From contig NZ_RCWH01000013.1 of assembly GCF_003668635.1 (NCBI RefSeq), positions 1-47,404 on the forward strand: 47,404 bases of DNA, in the 5' to 3' direction. Each line of letters begins with the position of its first letter. Position 1 is the first letter of the stretch. The notes under the pieces were generated by a model. That model searched no databases. It had not been told where the DNA came from and saw only the letters and a program-made list of their open reading frames with translations. This document shows, in pieces, positions 1 to 10,702 of this stretch. The stretch comes from Planomicrobium sp. Y74 (GTDB taxonomy: Bacteria; Bacillota; Bacilli; Bacillales_A; Planococcaceae). A program made the position numbers and the translations under genes.

Positions 1-93
1 CACACCCGTTCCCATCCCGAACACGGCAGTTAAGCTCTTTTGCGCCGATGGTAGTTGGGGGTCTCCCCCTGTGAGAGTAGGACGCCGCTGGGC
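1..93 (+). rRNA. rrf: 5S ribosomal RNA, 3' part
   Basis: The window opens inside a 5S rRNA. The first bases match the conserved internal segment (CACACCCGTTCCCAT), and the conserved 3' half follows (GCGCCGATGGTAGT, then GAGAGTAGGACGCCGC). About the first 20-25 bases lie outside the window. This is the end of an upstream rRNA operon, and a hairpin terminator follows directly. The exact 3' end is an estimate. Confidence 0.93.
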
Positions 94-104
94 ATACAGA
101 AGAA

Positions 105-138
105 GGTCGTTACCGCGCAAGCGGTAGCGGCCTTTTTT
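105..138 (+). terminator. Intrinsic terminator of the upstream rRNA operon
   Basis: A 12-bp stem (GGTCGTTACCGC with GCGGTAGCGGCC, two G-U pairs) closes a GCAA loop and is followed by TTTTTT. It lies about ten bases after the 5S end. Confidence 0.9.
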
Positions 139-271
139 GTCATAAATTTTGTCTGAAATAATGATTTTATTGTTAATAACAAGGAACCTGCCAATAAAAA
201 GAACAGGCAAGAAAATTACAGGAAAGATGCTTTCTACGAATCGACTTTGCCCATTTGATGCCAAAGTTCGT

Positions 272-277
272 TATAAT
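272..277 (+). promoter_or_regulatory. Probable -10 element for yaaO
   Basis: A perfect TATAAT lies 24 bases before the chosen yaaO start. Upstream there is only a weak TTGCCC-like -35 with a long spacer, so the promoter is tentative. An earlier in-frame start at 149 would lie upstream of it. Confidence 0.35.
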
Positions 278-301
278 GGAAGGAACAAGGAAGATGTGAG
301 G

Positions 302-1744
302 ATGGACTATATGACGCAGCGACGCCCTTTAGTGGAAGCGTTAAAGAATTTTCAGCAACAGCGGCCGGTTTCTTTTCATGTTCCCGGACATAAGAATGGG
401 GAATTATCGGGCTTGCCGAACGAGATACGCTCTGCTTTGCAATACGATCAAACTGAATTGAACGGATTGGATGATCTGCATTATTCGGAAGGAGCTATTA
501 GAGAAGCTCAGCAATTATTGGCCGAGGCTTATGAAGCTGATAAAAGTTTCTTTTTGGTAAACGGATCAACCAGCGGCAACCTGGCGATGATTCATGCAGT
601 CTGCAAAGAAGGGGATCGCGTACTGGTTCAGCGAAACTGCCATAAATCCATTTTCCATGCGCTGGAACTAGCTAAATTGCAACCAGTCTATCTGGCTCCA
701 AAATGGGGCGAAGCGTCACTAAGTGCAGAAAATATTTCGTTAAAAACGTTGAAAGATGCTATTCAGCTATATCCGGAAGCAAAAGCTTTAATTTTAACTT
801 ACCCTAATTATTACGGCATGGCAGGGGTAGAAATAGAAGAAATGATAAAGTACAGTCACCAATTTGATATTCCCGTGCTGGTTGACGAAGCTCATGGAGC
901 CCATCTGCTTGCTGGGCCGCCGTTCCCCCGGTCTGCTCTTTCTTATGGCGCAGATGCAGTTGTGCAATCTGCACATAAGACATTGCCTGCTATGACAATG
1001 GGTTCTTTTCTTCATATAAAAGGCAGCCGGGTGAATGCGGATAAAATAAGCAAGTATCTGCGTATTTTCCAATCAAGCAGTCCGTCTTATTTGATCATGG
1101 CTTCGCTGGATGATGCAAGAGCTTTTATTCAAACATATTCCGGACCGGATAAACAATATTTCCAGGAGAAACGTAAACTGTTTATTGGCAGCCTGAGAAC
1201 GGTTTCTTGTCTTGAAGTAGTTGAAGCGGACGATCCGCTCAAAATCATGCTAAGAGTGAAAGGGTATACCGGTTTCAGACTCCAGGAAAAACTGGAAGAA
1301 ATGAATGTTTATGCTGAAATGGCCGACTCGCTTCAAGTGGTGATGGTATTGCCATTATTAAAACAGAGCCATACTTATCCATTTGCGGAAATCAGAAGCC
1401 GAATCAGGGAAGCAGTCCAAAAGCTGCGGAAAGAGCAGATAGATAAGAAGTTGCCAATAACACGACAGGAGCCAATCGCAATCAGTGAACCGGAAATCTC
1501 CTATGAGGCGATTGACTTGGCTGATTCGGAATGGATTTCCTATACAAAAGCGATGGGCCGACATTCGGCAGCGATGGTCACCCCCTATCCGCCGGGAGTC
1601 CCGTTAGCGTTGCCGGGAGAGGTATGGACCCAAGCAAAATTAGAGCAGTTAATGGATCATTTGGCAGCAGGTGCGGTGATTCAAGGTGAACATAAACTGG
1701 CTGAAAAGCAACTTTTGGTCATACAGCATGGAGGCAATGATTAA
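302..1744 (+). CDS. yaaO: PLP-dependent Orn/Lys/Arg decarboxylase family protein (YaaO type)
   Basis: A fold-type I pyridoxal-phosphate enzyme of the bacterial basic amino acid decarboxylase group, related to YaaO and SpeA of B. subtilis. The N-terminal FHVPGHKNG signature is present. The cofactor region shows VDEAHGAH near residues 194-200, and the Schiff-base lysine is K226 in SAHKTLP. The C-terminal decarboxylase domain is shorter and includes TPYPPGVP. Starting at 302 gives 480 residues and uses AAGGAAG eight bases upstream. ATG 311, behind GAGG, is an alternative. The frame is open back to 149, but that leader looks non-homologous. The stop overlaps the tmk start by one base. The substrate cannot be told from sequence; a basic amino acid is likely from the family. 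Confidence 0.87.
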   Translation: MDYMTQRRPLVEALKNFQQQRPVSFHVPGHKNGELSGLPNEIRSALQYDQTELNGLDDLHYSEGAIREAQQLLAEAYEADKSFFLVNGSTSGNLAMIHAVCKEGDRVLVQRNCHKSIFHALELAKLQPVYLAPKWGEASLSAENISLKTLKDAIQLYPEAKALILTYPNYYGMAGVEIEEMIKYSHQFDIPVLVDEAHGAHLLAGPPFPRSALSYGADAVVQSAHKTLPAMTMGSFLHIKGSRVNADKISKYLRIFQSSSPSYLIMASLDDARAFIQTYSGPDKQYFQEKRKLFIGSLRTVSCLEVVEADDPLKIMLRVKGYTGFRLQEKLEEMNVYAEMADSLQVVMVLPLLKQSHTYPFAEIRSRIREAVQKLRKEQIDKKLPITRQEPIAISEPEISYEAIDLADSEWISYTKAMGRHSAAMVTPYPPGVPLALPGEVWTQAKLEQLMDHLAAGAVIQGEHKLAEKQLLVIQHGGND

Positions 1745-2388
1745 TGAACAAACCAGGATATTTTATTACCATTGAAGGACCTGAAGGTGCGGGCAAGACG
1801 ACCGCTATCGAGCAATTGATGACACAGCTCCAACCACTGGGCATCGAAGCCGTTTTGACGCGGGAACCGGGAGGCATTGAGATTGCCGAGAAGATCCGAG
1901 AGGTGATTTTGAATAAAAACCATACAACCATGGACGGCCGTACAGAAGCGCTTCTTTATGCAGCTGCCCGGCGACAGCATCTGGTGGAGAAAGTGCTTCC
2001 AGCACTTCAGCAAGGTAAAGTGGTGCTGTGCGACCGCTTTATCGACAGTTCACTGGCTTACCAGGGGCATGCCCGCGGACTTGGCATTGATGAAGTTCTT
2101 TCCATCAATGAATTTGCGATTCAGGACACTTGGCCGGATTTGACCTTATTATTTGATGTGTCGCCGGAAATCGGGCTGCAAAGGATTGCGGCAAACAGTG
2201 GAAGAGAACAGAATCGCTTGGATATGGAGAAATTGCCATTTCACCAAAAGGTGTATGAGGGCTATCAGGAAGTTTCACGCCGCTATCCCGACCGCATTGT
2301 CAGAATCGATGCTGCCAAAGAGCCGGAAGAAGTTGTGGCGGCTGCGCTGGCAGCGATTATAAAAGGCATGGAAAGTTATACAGCGTAA
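1744..2388 (+). CDS. tmk: Thymidylate kinase
   Basis: Phosphorylates dTMP to dTDP with ATP, the step shared by salvage and de novo dTTP synthesis. The P-loop GPEGAGKTT is at residues 12-20. A DRF motif near residue 97 continues as SSLAYQG, typical of bacterial enzymes, and a lid with basic residues lies around 140-150. The 214-residue length is normal for the family. The start codon shares one base with the yaaO stop, so the two genes are probably translationally coupled. The position next to darA and holB is the conserved Firmicutes arrangement linking nucleotide supply to replication genes. Confidence 0.97.
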   Translation: MNKPGYFITIEGPEGAGKTTAIEQLMTQLQPLGIEAVLTREPGGIEIAEKIREVILNKNHTTMDGRTEALLYAAARRQHLVEKVLPALQQGKVVLCDRFIDSSLAYQGHARGLGIDEVLSINEFAIQDTWPDLTLLFDVSPEIGLQRIAANSGREQNRLDMEKLPFHQKVYEGYQEVSRRYPDRIVRIDAAKEPEEVVAAALAAIIKGMESYTA

Positions 2389-2440
2389 TTAATTGTTCGT
2401 GTTATAATTATATAGAAGAAAGACCAATAAAAAGGAGTGA

Positions 2441-2776
<336 letters not shown>

Positions 2777-2803
2777 GTGACGCAGATCATAAAATACATG
2801 ACA

Positions 2804-2834
2804 CCCGTGCTCCCTTGGAACACGGGATTTTTTT
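2804..2834 (+). terminator. Intrinsic terminator after darA
   Basis: CCCGTG and CACGGG arms with an inner TCC/GGA extension and a short loop, followed by seven T residues. It separates the tmk-darA unit from holB, although holB has no obvious promoter of its own in the short gap. Confidence 0.85.
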
Positions 2835-2855
2835 AAAAAGGCGGAAGGTGAAATT

Positions 2856-3848
2856 GTGCAGATGACAACCGAAGAATTCAAACAGATGCAGCCGATTGTA
2901 ATGAAGAGGCTGCAAGGGGCTTTTGAAAAAGACCGGCTGGCACATGCCTTCCTTTTTGAAGGGCCTGCTGGTTCGGGAATAAAAGAAGTAACACATTTTT
3001 TTGTAAAACTGCTGCTTTGCGAAAATCCGCAGCAAAATGTTCCATGTGGAACATGCAGAAGCTGCCATTTATATGATTCCGGAAATCACCCGAATATCGT
3101 CTTTATTGAGCCAGATGGTCAAAACATCAAAATTGACCAGATCCGTGAACTGATTTATTCAATGAATAAAACCGGATTGAATACAGGGCGTAAGATATAT
3201 GTGATTCAAGATGCGGATAGGATGAATAATGCTTCCGCCAATGCGTTGCTGAAATTTCTGGAGGAGCCGGAATTCAATGTGACGGCCATTCTTCAGACAG
3301 AACGTCTGAATGCGATTATGAGCACAATCCGTTCCCGCTGCCAGCTTGTATCGTTTCAACCGCTGTCACGCCCAGTATTAATGGAAAAGCTGATTGCAGG
3401 TGGCATGACGGCTTCTATGGCCGCAACGGTAAGCATGCTGACACAAAGCGAAGAAGAAGCACTGGCTTTGAGTGCGGATGAACAATTTCCACAGGCAAGA
3501 AAAACAGTTTTGAAGCTGGTCGAAGTGGTCAGCAACAATGTACACGAGGCACTTTTGATGCTTCAGTCGGATTGGCTTCCGTTGTTTAAGGAAAAAGAAG
3601 ATACCGAAAGAGGCCTGGACATGTTATTATTTGCATATCGGGACATTGCTTCGGTAAAGGCAGGACTCGAGACAGCAAGAACGTATCCAGACATGGAAGA
3701 AACTTGGAAGCAGATGGCTCTTCAGCGTTCTTTTACTGTGTTGTCAAAACAGCTGCAGGCTATTTTACAGGCCAAACAGCAATTGCCTCGCAATATGAAC
3801 CGAACGCTGCTGATGGAGCAATTAATGCTGAATCTGCGGGAGGGGTAA
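2856..3848 (+). CDS. holB: DNA polymerase III clamp-loader subunit delta'
   Basis: Clamp-loader delta' subunit, which helps open and load the beta sliding clamp. It has an AAA+ fold with a degenerate P-loop (GPAGSG, no GKT), as expected for a non-hydrolysing subunit. The zinc module uses C55, C64, C67 and C70. NALLKFLEEPE and the arginine-finger region with SRC follow. The length is 330 residues. GTG 2856 is five bases after GGAAGGTG; ATG 2862 is a close alternative. The stop is followed within a few bases by the ricT start, whose binding site GGGAGGGG lies at the end of holB, so the two are probably cotranslated. Confidence 0.93.
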   Translation: MQMTTEEFKQMQPIVMKRLQGAFEKDRLAHAFLFEGPAGSGIKEVTHFFVKLLLCENPQQNVPCGTCRSCHLYDSGNHPNIVFIEPDGQNIKIDQIRELIYSMNKTGLNTGRKIYVIQDADRMNNASANALLKFLEEPEFNVTAILQTERLNAIMSTIRSRCQLVSFQPLSRPVLMEKLIAGGMTASMAATVSMLTQSEEEALALSADEQFPQARKTVLKLVEVVSNNVHEALLMLQSDWLPLFKEKEDTERGLDMLLFAYRDIASVKAGLETARTYPDMEETWKQMALQRSFTVLSKQLQAILQAKQQLPRNMNRTLLMEQLMLNLREG

Positions 3849-3851
3849 AAA

Positions 3852-4664
3852 TTGTATAATGTCATAGGTGTCCGCTTTAAAAAAGCGGGTAAAATATATT
3901 ATTTCGATCCAGGTGAATTCACGATCGAAAAAGACGATTATGTAATCGTTGAAACAGCTCGCGGAGTGGAATACGGGAAAGTGGTCGTGCCGGTCAAGAC
4001 GGTCGGCGAAAACGATGTCGTATTGCCGCTGAAACAAGTTGTGCGTGTAGCAAGTGAACGTGACCGTAAGCAGGTGGAAGATAACCGCCAGGAAGCGCAG
4101 CGTGCATTTGAGATGGGTACAGGAAAAATCGAAGAACACCGGCTCGATATGAAGCTGGTTGATGTCGAATATACTTTTGACCGCAATAAAGTGATTTTTT
4201 ATTTCACGGCGGAAGGCCGCGTCGATTTCCGGAACCTTGTTAAGGATCTTGCGTCTATATTCCGGACACGCATCGAACTTCGCCAAATCGGTGTAAGGGA
4301 TGAAGCGAAAATGCTCGGGGGCATCGGACCATGTGGACGCATGCTTTGCTGTTCAACATTTCTGGGCGATTTTGAACCGGTTTCGATTAAAATGGCCAAA
4401 GACCAGAATCTGTCTTTGAATCCATCAAAAATTTCCGGCTTATGCGGACGTTTGATGTGCTGCCTCAAATATGAGAATGATGAATATGAGCAGGCGAAAA
4501 AAGAAATGCCGGATGTCGGCACCCGGGTTGCAACTCCGGACGGCGAAGGTCGTGTTGTCGGGATGAATATTCTGGAGCGCGTATTGAAAATCCGCCTTTC
4601 TGAGCAGGAACAGACACTTGAATATGCATTAAGTGAGATAATGGACCAAGGAACGAGAGCGTGA
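3852..4664 (+). CDS. ricT: RicT (YaaT), iron-sulfur regulator of RNA processing
   Basis: PSP1-domain protein. In B. subtilis RicT works with RicA and RicF in a complex carrying iron-sulfur clusters that stimulates RNase Y processing and affects the Spo0A phosphorelay. Here the two cysteine motifs are intact: CGRMLCC at 161-167 and CGRLMCC at 198-204. The middle segment with DFRELV-like and GGIGPCG sequence is nearly identical to the family. It starts with TTG at 3852, seven bases after GGGAGGGG; the resulting N-terminus [14 protein letters not shown] matches the family. The length is 270 residues. The partner genes are not in this window. Confidence 0.94.
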   Translation: MYNVIGVRFKKAGKIYYFDPGEFTIEKDDYVIVETARGVEYGKVVVPVKTVGENDVVLPLKQVVRVASERDRKQVEDNRQEAQRAFEMGTGKIEEHRLDMKLVDVEYTFDRNKVIFYFTAEGRVDFRNLVKDLASIFRTRIELRQIGVRDEAKMLGGIGPCGRMLCCSTFLGDFEPVSIKMAKDQNLSLNPSKISGLCGRLMCCLKYENDEYEQAKKEMPDVGTRVATPDGEGRVVGMNILERVLKIRLSEQEQTLEYALSEIMDQGTRA

Positions 4665-4674
4665 GGTGGTTGGT

Positions 4675-5037
4675 GTGAAAGATAAGAACTTTTTGGACAC
4701 AGTCATGGATTTTGAGCAGCAGCTCGAATCGATGCAACAGCAATTTCGCGAATTGAAAGCAGTGGTGGCGCATACGATGGAAGAACATCATGCGCTGCAG
4801 CTTGAAAATCATCATTTGCGTGCGCGCCTGGATGAACTTCATGAAGCGGTTCCGGAAGCTGCTGCGGCTGTGGATCCTGTAAAACTCGAAAGAGCGGTCA
4901 TGGATATCGGCGAGGGCTATGATAATCTGGCCCGGCTTTATCACGAAGGCTATCATGTCTGCCATGTGCATTTTGGCAGTTCCCGAAAAGGTGATGATTG
5001 CTTGTTCTGCCTTTCATTTTTAAACAAGCAGAATTGA
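4675..5037 (+). CDS. yabA: Replication initiation control protein YabA
   Basis: Negative regulator of DnaA that tethers it to the DnaN clamp. The N-terminal half is a heptad-rich coiled coil (residues about 5-60). The C-terminal zinc domain carries C96, H99, C109 and C112 within HVCHVHFG and [14 protein letters not shown] 4675 gives 120 residues beginning [10 protein letters not shown] and has GAGGTGGT just upstream; an earlier in-frame GTG at 4666 lies inside that binding site. It sits between ricT and the tRNA methyltransferase gene as in other Bacillales. Confidence 0.93.
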   Translation: MKDKNFLDTVMDFEQQLESMQQQFRELKAVVAHTMEEHHALQLENHHLRARLDELHEAVPEAAAAVDPVKLERAVMDIGEGYDNLARLYHEGYHVCHVHFGSSRKGDDCLFCLSFLNKQN

Positions 5038-5050
5038 TGGCAAAATCAAC

Positions 5051-5087
5051 AAAAGCTTCCGTCACTTTGCGTGGCGGCAGCTTTTTG
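5051..5087 (+). terminator. Intrinsic terminator after yabA
   Basis: AAAGCT-CCG-CAC pairs with GTG-CGG-AGCTTT around a TTTGC loop, with single-base mismatches in the stem, and ends in TTTTTG. It closes the holB-ricT-yabA unit. Confidence 0.8.
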
Positions 5088-5190
5088 TTTTGTGGATAAG
5101 AAAATATAGCTGTTTTAATCTGAAGGTTCTAAGAAAGGTATTGCGGTGTCTAGAATCCAGCGCTTTTCTTATGTTAAAGGAGTTGAATTT

Positions 5191-5928
5191 ATGCTGTTGG
5201 ATGACGAACGGCTGGATTATTTATTGGCGGAGGAATTACGGATTATTCAAAGCCCATCCGTATTTTCGTTTTCACTGGATGCGGTTTTATTGGCACGCTT
5301 TGCTTACTTGCCATTGAAACGCGGGAAGATTGTGGATTTATGTACAGGGAACGGGGCGATTCCGCTTTTTTTAAGCGCTCGGACGGAATCCCAGATCATC
5401 GGTGTCGAGCTGCAGGAGCGGCTTGTGCATATGGCGCAGCGCAGTGTAGCGTATAACGGGTTGGAATCGCAAATAAGCATTCTGCAGGGCGATGTCAAAA
5501 CGATTCCGGAAACGCTCGGTTTTGAAAAATACGACGTCGTGACATGCAACCCACCCTATTTTCCAGCGGATAATATGAGCGATAAAAATATCAGCGAACA
5601 CATGGCGATTGCGCGACACGAGCTCTATTTGACGTTGGACGAGGCTGTACGCTCTGCCAGCCAGTTATTGAAGCAAGGGGGCAAAGCGGCATTTGTGCAC
5701 CGTGCTGGCCGGCTGATCGACTTGATAACGGCCATGCGCGCCAATCGGTTGGAGCCGAAACGTGTAAGGCTGGTCTACCCGAAAGCCGGGAAAGAAGCGA
5801 ACACCTTATTAATTGAAGGAATAAAAGACGGCAAGCCCGATCTGAAAATCTTGCTGCCGCTGATTGTCTACGGAGATGACGGGGAATATACGGAAGAAGT
5901 GCGGGAAATGCTTTATGGAGACAAATAG
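5191..5928 (+). CDS. yabB: tRNA1(Val) A37 N6-methyltransferase family protein (YabB)
   Basis: SAM-dependent methyltransferase of the TrmN6/YabB family, which methylates adenine in tRNA. The SAM-binding loop DLCTGNG begins at D49, and the N6-adenine catalytic NPPY is at 120-123. ATG 5191 gives 245 residues beginning [15 protein letters not shown] and has AAAGGAGTTG six bases upstream; an upstream in-frame codon at 5146 has no binding site. The 3' end overlaps the GIY-YIG gene. The exact tRNA target in Firmicutes is inferred from the family. Confidence 0.9.
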   Translation: MLLDDERLDYLLAEELRIIQSPSVFSFSLDAVLLARFAYLPLKRGKIVDLCTGNGAIPLFLSARTESQIIGVELQERLVHMAQRSVAYNGLESQISILQGDVKTIPETLGFEKYDVVTCNPPYFPADNMSDKNISEHMAIARHELYLTLDEAVRSASQLLKQGGKAAFVHRAGRLIDLITAMRANRLEPKRVRLVYPKAGKEANTLLIEGIKDGKPDLKILLPLIVYGDDGEYTEEVREMLYGDK

Positions 5929-6181
5929 CCATTATTTTTATGTGCTTGAATGTGCCGACAATTCCTATTACGCCGGTTATACCAATGATTTGCAGAAACG
6001 GCTGGAAACGCATAATGCCGGCAAAGGCGCGAAATACACACGGGCGAGAGGGCCGGTGAAAGTGATCCATTTCGAAGAATTTGAAACCAAGCCGGAAGCG
6101 ATGAAGGCGGAATATGCCTTCAAGCAATTAACGAAAGCGAAAAAAATCCGTTATATTGCTGAAGGGAAGGAGCAGGCCTGA
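5915..6181 (+). CDS. yazA: GIY-YIG nuclease-superfamily protein (YazA type)
   Basis: Small UPF0213-type protein, 88 residues. The GIY-YIG core is visible as HYFYVLEC followed by SYYAGYTND, with conserved arginine in QKRLETHN and a glutamate-containing segment [14 protein letters not shown] 5915 starts METNSHYF and overlaps the yabB 3' end by 14 bases; the frame is open further upstream but only inside yabB. The stop shares bases with the rsmI start (TGATG). The cellular substrate of this family is not established; nucleic-acid cleavage or repair is inferred from the fold. Confidence 0.9.
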   Translation: METNSHYFYVLECADNSYYAGYTNDLQKRLETHNAGKGAKYTRARGPVKVIHFEEFETKPEAMKAEYAFKQLTKAKKIRYIAEGKEQA

Positions 6182-7050
6182 TGAAATCCCAGAAAAGTTT
6201 TCAGGAAACAACAGCAACTTTATATCTCGTTGCGACGCCGATCGGCAATCTAGAAGACATGACGGTCCGCGCGCTGCGCATTTTGAAAGAAGTCGATATC
6301 ATCGCAGCGGAAGATACGAGAAATACAAAGAAACTGTGCAATTACTTTGATATTCAAACGAAACTGGTCAGTTATCATGAGCATAACCAGGAAAGCGGCG
6401 GCCATAAAATTCTCGGATATTTGGAAGAAGGCAAATCTGTAGCGATTGTCAGCGACGCAGGGATGCCGTGCATTTCCGATCCGGGTGAGGATATCGTAAA
6501 ACGGGCGATAGCGGAAGGGTTTCCGGTCGTGCCGATTCCCGGGGCCAATGCAGCGCTCAGTGCGCTCATCGCTTCCGGGATTGCGCCTCAGCCGTTCCAG
6601 TTCTATGGCTTTCTGTCGCGCAATAAAAAAGAGCGCCAGGCTGAACTTGAGCTATTGAGCCAAAACCGCGAGACGCTTATTTTTTATGAAGCGCCTCACC
6701 GGCTGAAGGAAAGCCTGAAAAGCATCCAGAAGAATTTCGGCAATGACCGACGGATTGTCCTGGCGCGGGAAGTGACCAAGAAATTCGAAGAGTTCCTGAG
6801 AGGGACGGTGGAACAAGCGGTGGAATGGGCGGACGCCAATGAAATACGCGGTGAATTCTGCCTCGTCATCGAAGGGAATGCAGAACCGGATCTTGTCGAA
6901 ACGTCGGTTTGGTGGGAAGATTTATCAATAGAAGAACATGTCGAAGAAGTGATGGAGCGGGAACAGCTTTCCTCGAAAGAGGCGATAAAAAAGGTCTCGA
7001 CAGACCGGAAATTGTCGAAACGAGATGTTTATCAGGCGTTTCATACTTAA
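6181..7050 (+). CDS. rsmI: 16S rRNA (cytidine-1402 2'-O) methyltransferase
   Basis: Adds the 2'-O-methyl group to C1402 in the decoding centre of 16S rRNA. It belongs to the tetrapyrrole-methylase fold. Visible motifs are LVATPIGNLEDMTVRAL near residue 15, EDTRNTKKL near 45, SDAGMPCISDPG near 88, PGANAALSALIASG and IFYEAPHR. The 289-residue length is typical. Translation starts at the ATG overlapping the stop of the preceding gene. A strong terminator follows, shared with convergent abrB. Confidence 0.95.
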   Translation: MKSQKSFQETTATLYLVATPIGNLEDMTVRALRILKEVDIIAAEDTRNTKKLCNYFDIQTKLVSYHEHNQESGGHKILGYLEEGKSVAIVSDAGMPCISDPGEDIVKRAIAEGFPVVPIPGANAALSALIASGIAPQPFQFYGFLSRNKKERQAELELLSQNRETLIFYEAPHRLKESLKSIQKNFGNDRRIVLAREVTKKFEEFLRGTVEQAVEWADANEIRGEFCLVIEGNAEPDLVETSVWWEDLSIEEHVEEVMEREQLSSKEAIKKVSTDRKLSKRDVYQAFHT

Positions 7051-7082
7051 AAAACCGGAGCGCATGAAGCGCTCCGGTTTTT
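7051..7082. terminator. Bidirectional terminator between rsmI and abrB
   Basis: A perfect stem (AAAACCGGAGCG with its complement, CATGAAG-type loop) has A-rich DNA on the left and T-rich DNA on the right. It can stop transcripts arriving from rsmI on the plus strand and from abrB on the minus strand. Confidence 0.92.
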
Positions 7083-7088
7083 AAAAGC

Positions 7089-7367
7089 TTATTTTTTCAA
7101 GTTGCCTTGAATTTCTTTCATCAGCATTTCTGCGCCTTCAGAACTCAAGACCAATTTGCCACCGACAAGTTTCATGTTGTCGTCCGACACTTCACCTGTT
7201 ACAGCGCAAGTCATGTTCGGCATGTATTTTTTCAAGATGATTTTGTCATCATCGACATAGATCTCCAAAGCGTCTTTCTCTGCGATCCCCAATGTGCGGC
7301 GCAATTCGATTGGGATAACTACACGGCCCAATTCGTCAACTTTACGTACGATACCTGTTGATTTCAT
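7089..7367 (-). CDS. abrB: Transition-state regulator AbrB
   Basis: DNA-binding global repressor of stationary-phase genes. The N-terminal swapped-hairpin domain is intact: KSTGIVRKVDELGRVVIPIE then LRRTLGI, with the C-terminal multimerisation half running from about residue 50. At 92 residues it is close to the B. subtilis protein. AAGGGGGA lies a few bases before the ATG. It is one of the few minus-strand genes in the window. Its promoter (7437-7465) is followed by tandem Spo0A boxes, so repression by Spo0A~P is likely. Typical AbrB targets include spoVG, which is also in this window. Confidence 0.96.
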   Translation of the reverse strand: MKSTGIVRKVDELGRVVIPIELRRTLGIAEKDALEIYVDDDKIILKKYMPNMTCAVTGEVSDDNMKLVGGKLVLSSEGAEMLMKEIQGNLKK

Positions 7368-7399
7368 AATATTCGTCCCCCTTGAAATTTATAGATGTT

Positions 7400-7416
7400 T
7401 TCGCCAAAATTCGACA
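7400..7416 (-). promoter_or_regulatory. Tandem Spo0A boxes downstream of the abrB start point
   Basis: Read on the minus strand, this is TGTCGAA, three bases, then TGGCGAA. Both fit the Spo0A box TGNCGAA with a 10-bp repeat, one helical turn. They lie about 15-30 bases downstream of the predicted abrB transcription start. B. subtilis abrB carries the same arrangement (TGTCGAA and TGACGAA) at the same place. Confidence 0.75.
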
Positions 7417-7436
7417 ATTACCACTTCCTGTCATAA

Positions 7437-7465
7437 ATCATACCAACTCCGCCCTTCCAGGTCAA
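7437..7465 (-). promoter_or_regulatory. Sigma-A promoter of abrB
   Basis: On the minus strand: TTGACC, 17-bp spacer, TATGAT. The predicted start point is near 7430, leaving a leader of about 63 bases that contains the two Spo0A boxes. Confidence 0.75.
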
Positions 7466-7555
7466 CAAAAAACTATCGAATTTATAATGAAATACCATAA
7501 TTTATGACATATATTATTGAAAAGATAAAAAAAGAAGCGCTTTAACTGACAATGT

Positions 7556-7562
7556 TTCGACA
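7556..7562 (-). promoter_or_regulatory. Additional Spo0A-box-like site in the abrB-metG intergenic region
   Basis: A third perfect TGTCGAA (minus strand) lies about 90 bp upstream of the abrB -35 and about 75 bp upstream of the metG -35. A 7-bp match can occur by chance, so functional use is uncertain. The rest of this 330-bp intergenic region holds the two divergent promoters and is AT-rich. Confidence 0.4.
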
Positions 7563-7635
7563 ATTGGTAAAATTCAACAGAAAATTGATATAACATTTTT
7601 ACAAAAAATACCTTGGAACGCCTAAGATTGAAAGA

Positions 7636-9656
<2,021 letters not shown>

Positions 9657-9670
9657 ATTCTTATCTGAAG

Positions 9671-9700
9671 ATGGTCCGCTTGACTGAGCGGGCCATTTTT
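9671..9700 (+). terminator. Intrinsic terminator after metG
   Basis: ATGGTCCGCT pairs with AGCGGGCCAT (one G-T pair) around TGACTG, followed by TTTTT. Confidence 0.88.
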
Positions 9701-9847
9701 ATTATGGTGAATTTTGCGGTCTTTTTTTAAAGAATTCCGGGTAAAATGTCACGCAAAAAAGATGTTTTGTTATACAAATGTAATATTACTGAGAAGAAAG
9801 AAATGAAGTTTACGGATAAAATAAAGCTTAACGTAAGGAGAATGCAT

Positions 9848-10615
9848 ATGTTTATTGATACTCACGTACATTTAAATGCTGACCAATACGATGATGACTT
9901 GAAAGAAGTCATCGAACGCGCATTAGAAAACAATGTTACAAAAATGATTGTCATCGGTTTTGATCGGAAGACGATTGAACGCGCCATGGCATTAATAGAA
10001 GAATACGATTTCCTTTATGCAGTGATTGGCTGGCATCCGGTTGATGCGGTTGATTGCACGGACGCTGATTTGGAATGGATCGAAGAACTTTCAGCGCATC
10101 CGAAAGTCATCGGCATCGGTGAAACAGGCTTGGATTACCATTGGGATAAATCGCCCAAAGACATCCAGCAGGAAGTTTTCCGCAAGCAGATACAGCTGGC
10201 GAAAAAACTGCAGCTGCCGATTATCATCCATAACCGTGAAGCGACAGAAGATGTCTTGACTATCCTGAAAGAGGAAAATGCGGCGGAAGTTGGAGGCATT
10301 ATGCACTGCTTCGGTGGCAGCGTCGAAACGGCACAGATCAGCATCGATATGAATTTCATGATTTCCCTTGGCGGACCTGTGACATTCAAGAATGCCAAAA
10401 AGCCTAAGGAAGTCGCAGCACAGATCCCACTCGAACATTTATTGATCGAAACGGACGCACCTTATCTTGCACCTCACCCTTACCGCGGAAAACGCAATGA
10501 ACCTTCCTATGTAACGCTGGTGGCGGAAGAAATCGCACGCTTGAGAGACTTGCCGGTGGAAGAAGTGGCAAAAATCACCACCCAGAACGCTGAAAGATTC
10601 TTTAAATTGAACTAA
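9848..10615 (+). CDS. yabD: TatD-family metal-dependent DNase/hydrolase (YabD)
   Basis: Amidohydrolase-fold metal enzyme of the TatD family. The metal-binding HxH is at H6/H8 in MFIDTHVHLN, followed by GETGLDYHW, HNREATED, a histidine in GIMHCFGG and the terminal ETDAPYLAPHP. ATG 9848 gives 255 residues and has AAGGAG seven bases upstream; ATG 9842 is too close, and the longer frame back to 9746 shows no family similarity. Family members are 3'-5' exonucleases or deoxyribonucleases; the exact role here is inferred. It precedes the yabE-like gene, as in B. subtilis. Confidence 0.92.
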   Translation: MFIDTHVHLNADQYDDDLKEVIERALENNVTKMIVIGFDRKTIERAMALIEEYDFLYAVIGWHPVDAVDCTDADLEWIEELSAHPKVIGIGETGLDYHWDKSPKDIQQEVFRKQIQLAKKLQLPIIIHNREATEDVLTILKEENAAEVGGIMHCFGGSVETAQISIDMNFMISLGGPVTFKNAKKPKEVAAQIPLEHLLIETDAPYLAPHPYRGKRNEPSYVTLVAEEIARLRDLPVEEVAKITTQNAERFFKLN

Positions 10616-10621
10616 AGAGAA

Positions 10622-10674
10622 AGAATGGCTGAAACCCATTCTAATTGACATCCAACTAAATGAGTCTATATAAT
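10622..10674 (+). promoter_or_regulatory. Sigma-A promoter of the G5/3D-domain gene, preceded by a hairpin
   Basis: TTGACA (10645-10650), 18-bp spacer, TATAAT (10669-10674), an almost ideal promoter. A 7-bp inverted repeat AGAATGG/CCATTCT (10622-10642) lies directly before the -35 and lacks a T-run. It may be an operator or a weak terminator for yabD. The predicted start near 10681 supports initiation at TTG 10703 rather than GTG 10682. Confidence 0.75.
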
Positions 10675-10702
10675 CACACAGGTGAATGAGGAGGAGTTAC
10701 AT

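Noticed and set aside
149..301. N-terminal extension of yaaO by 51 codons
   Set aside because: It begins before the -10 element at 272, has no ribosome binding site, shows no family similarity, and the shorter 480-residue form fits the family.
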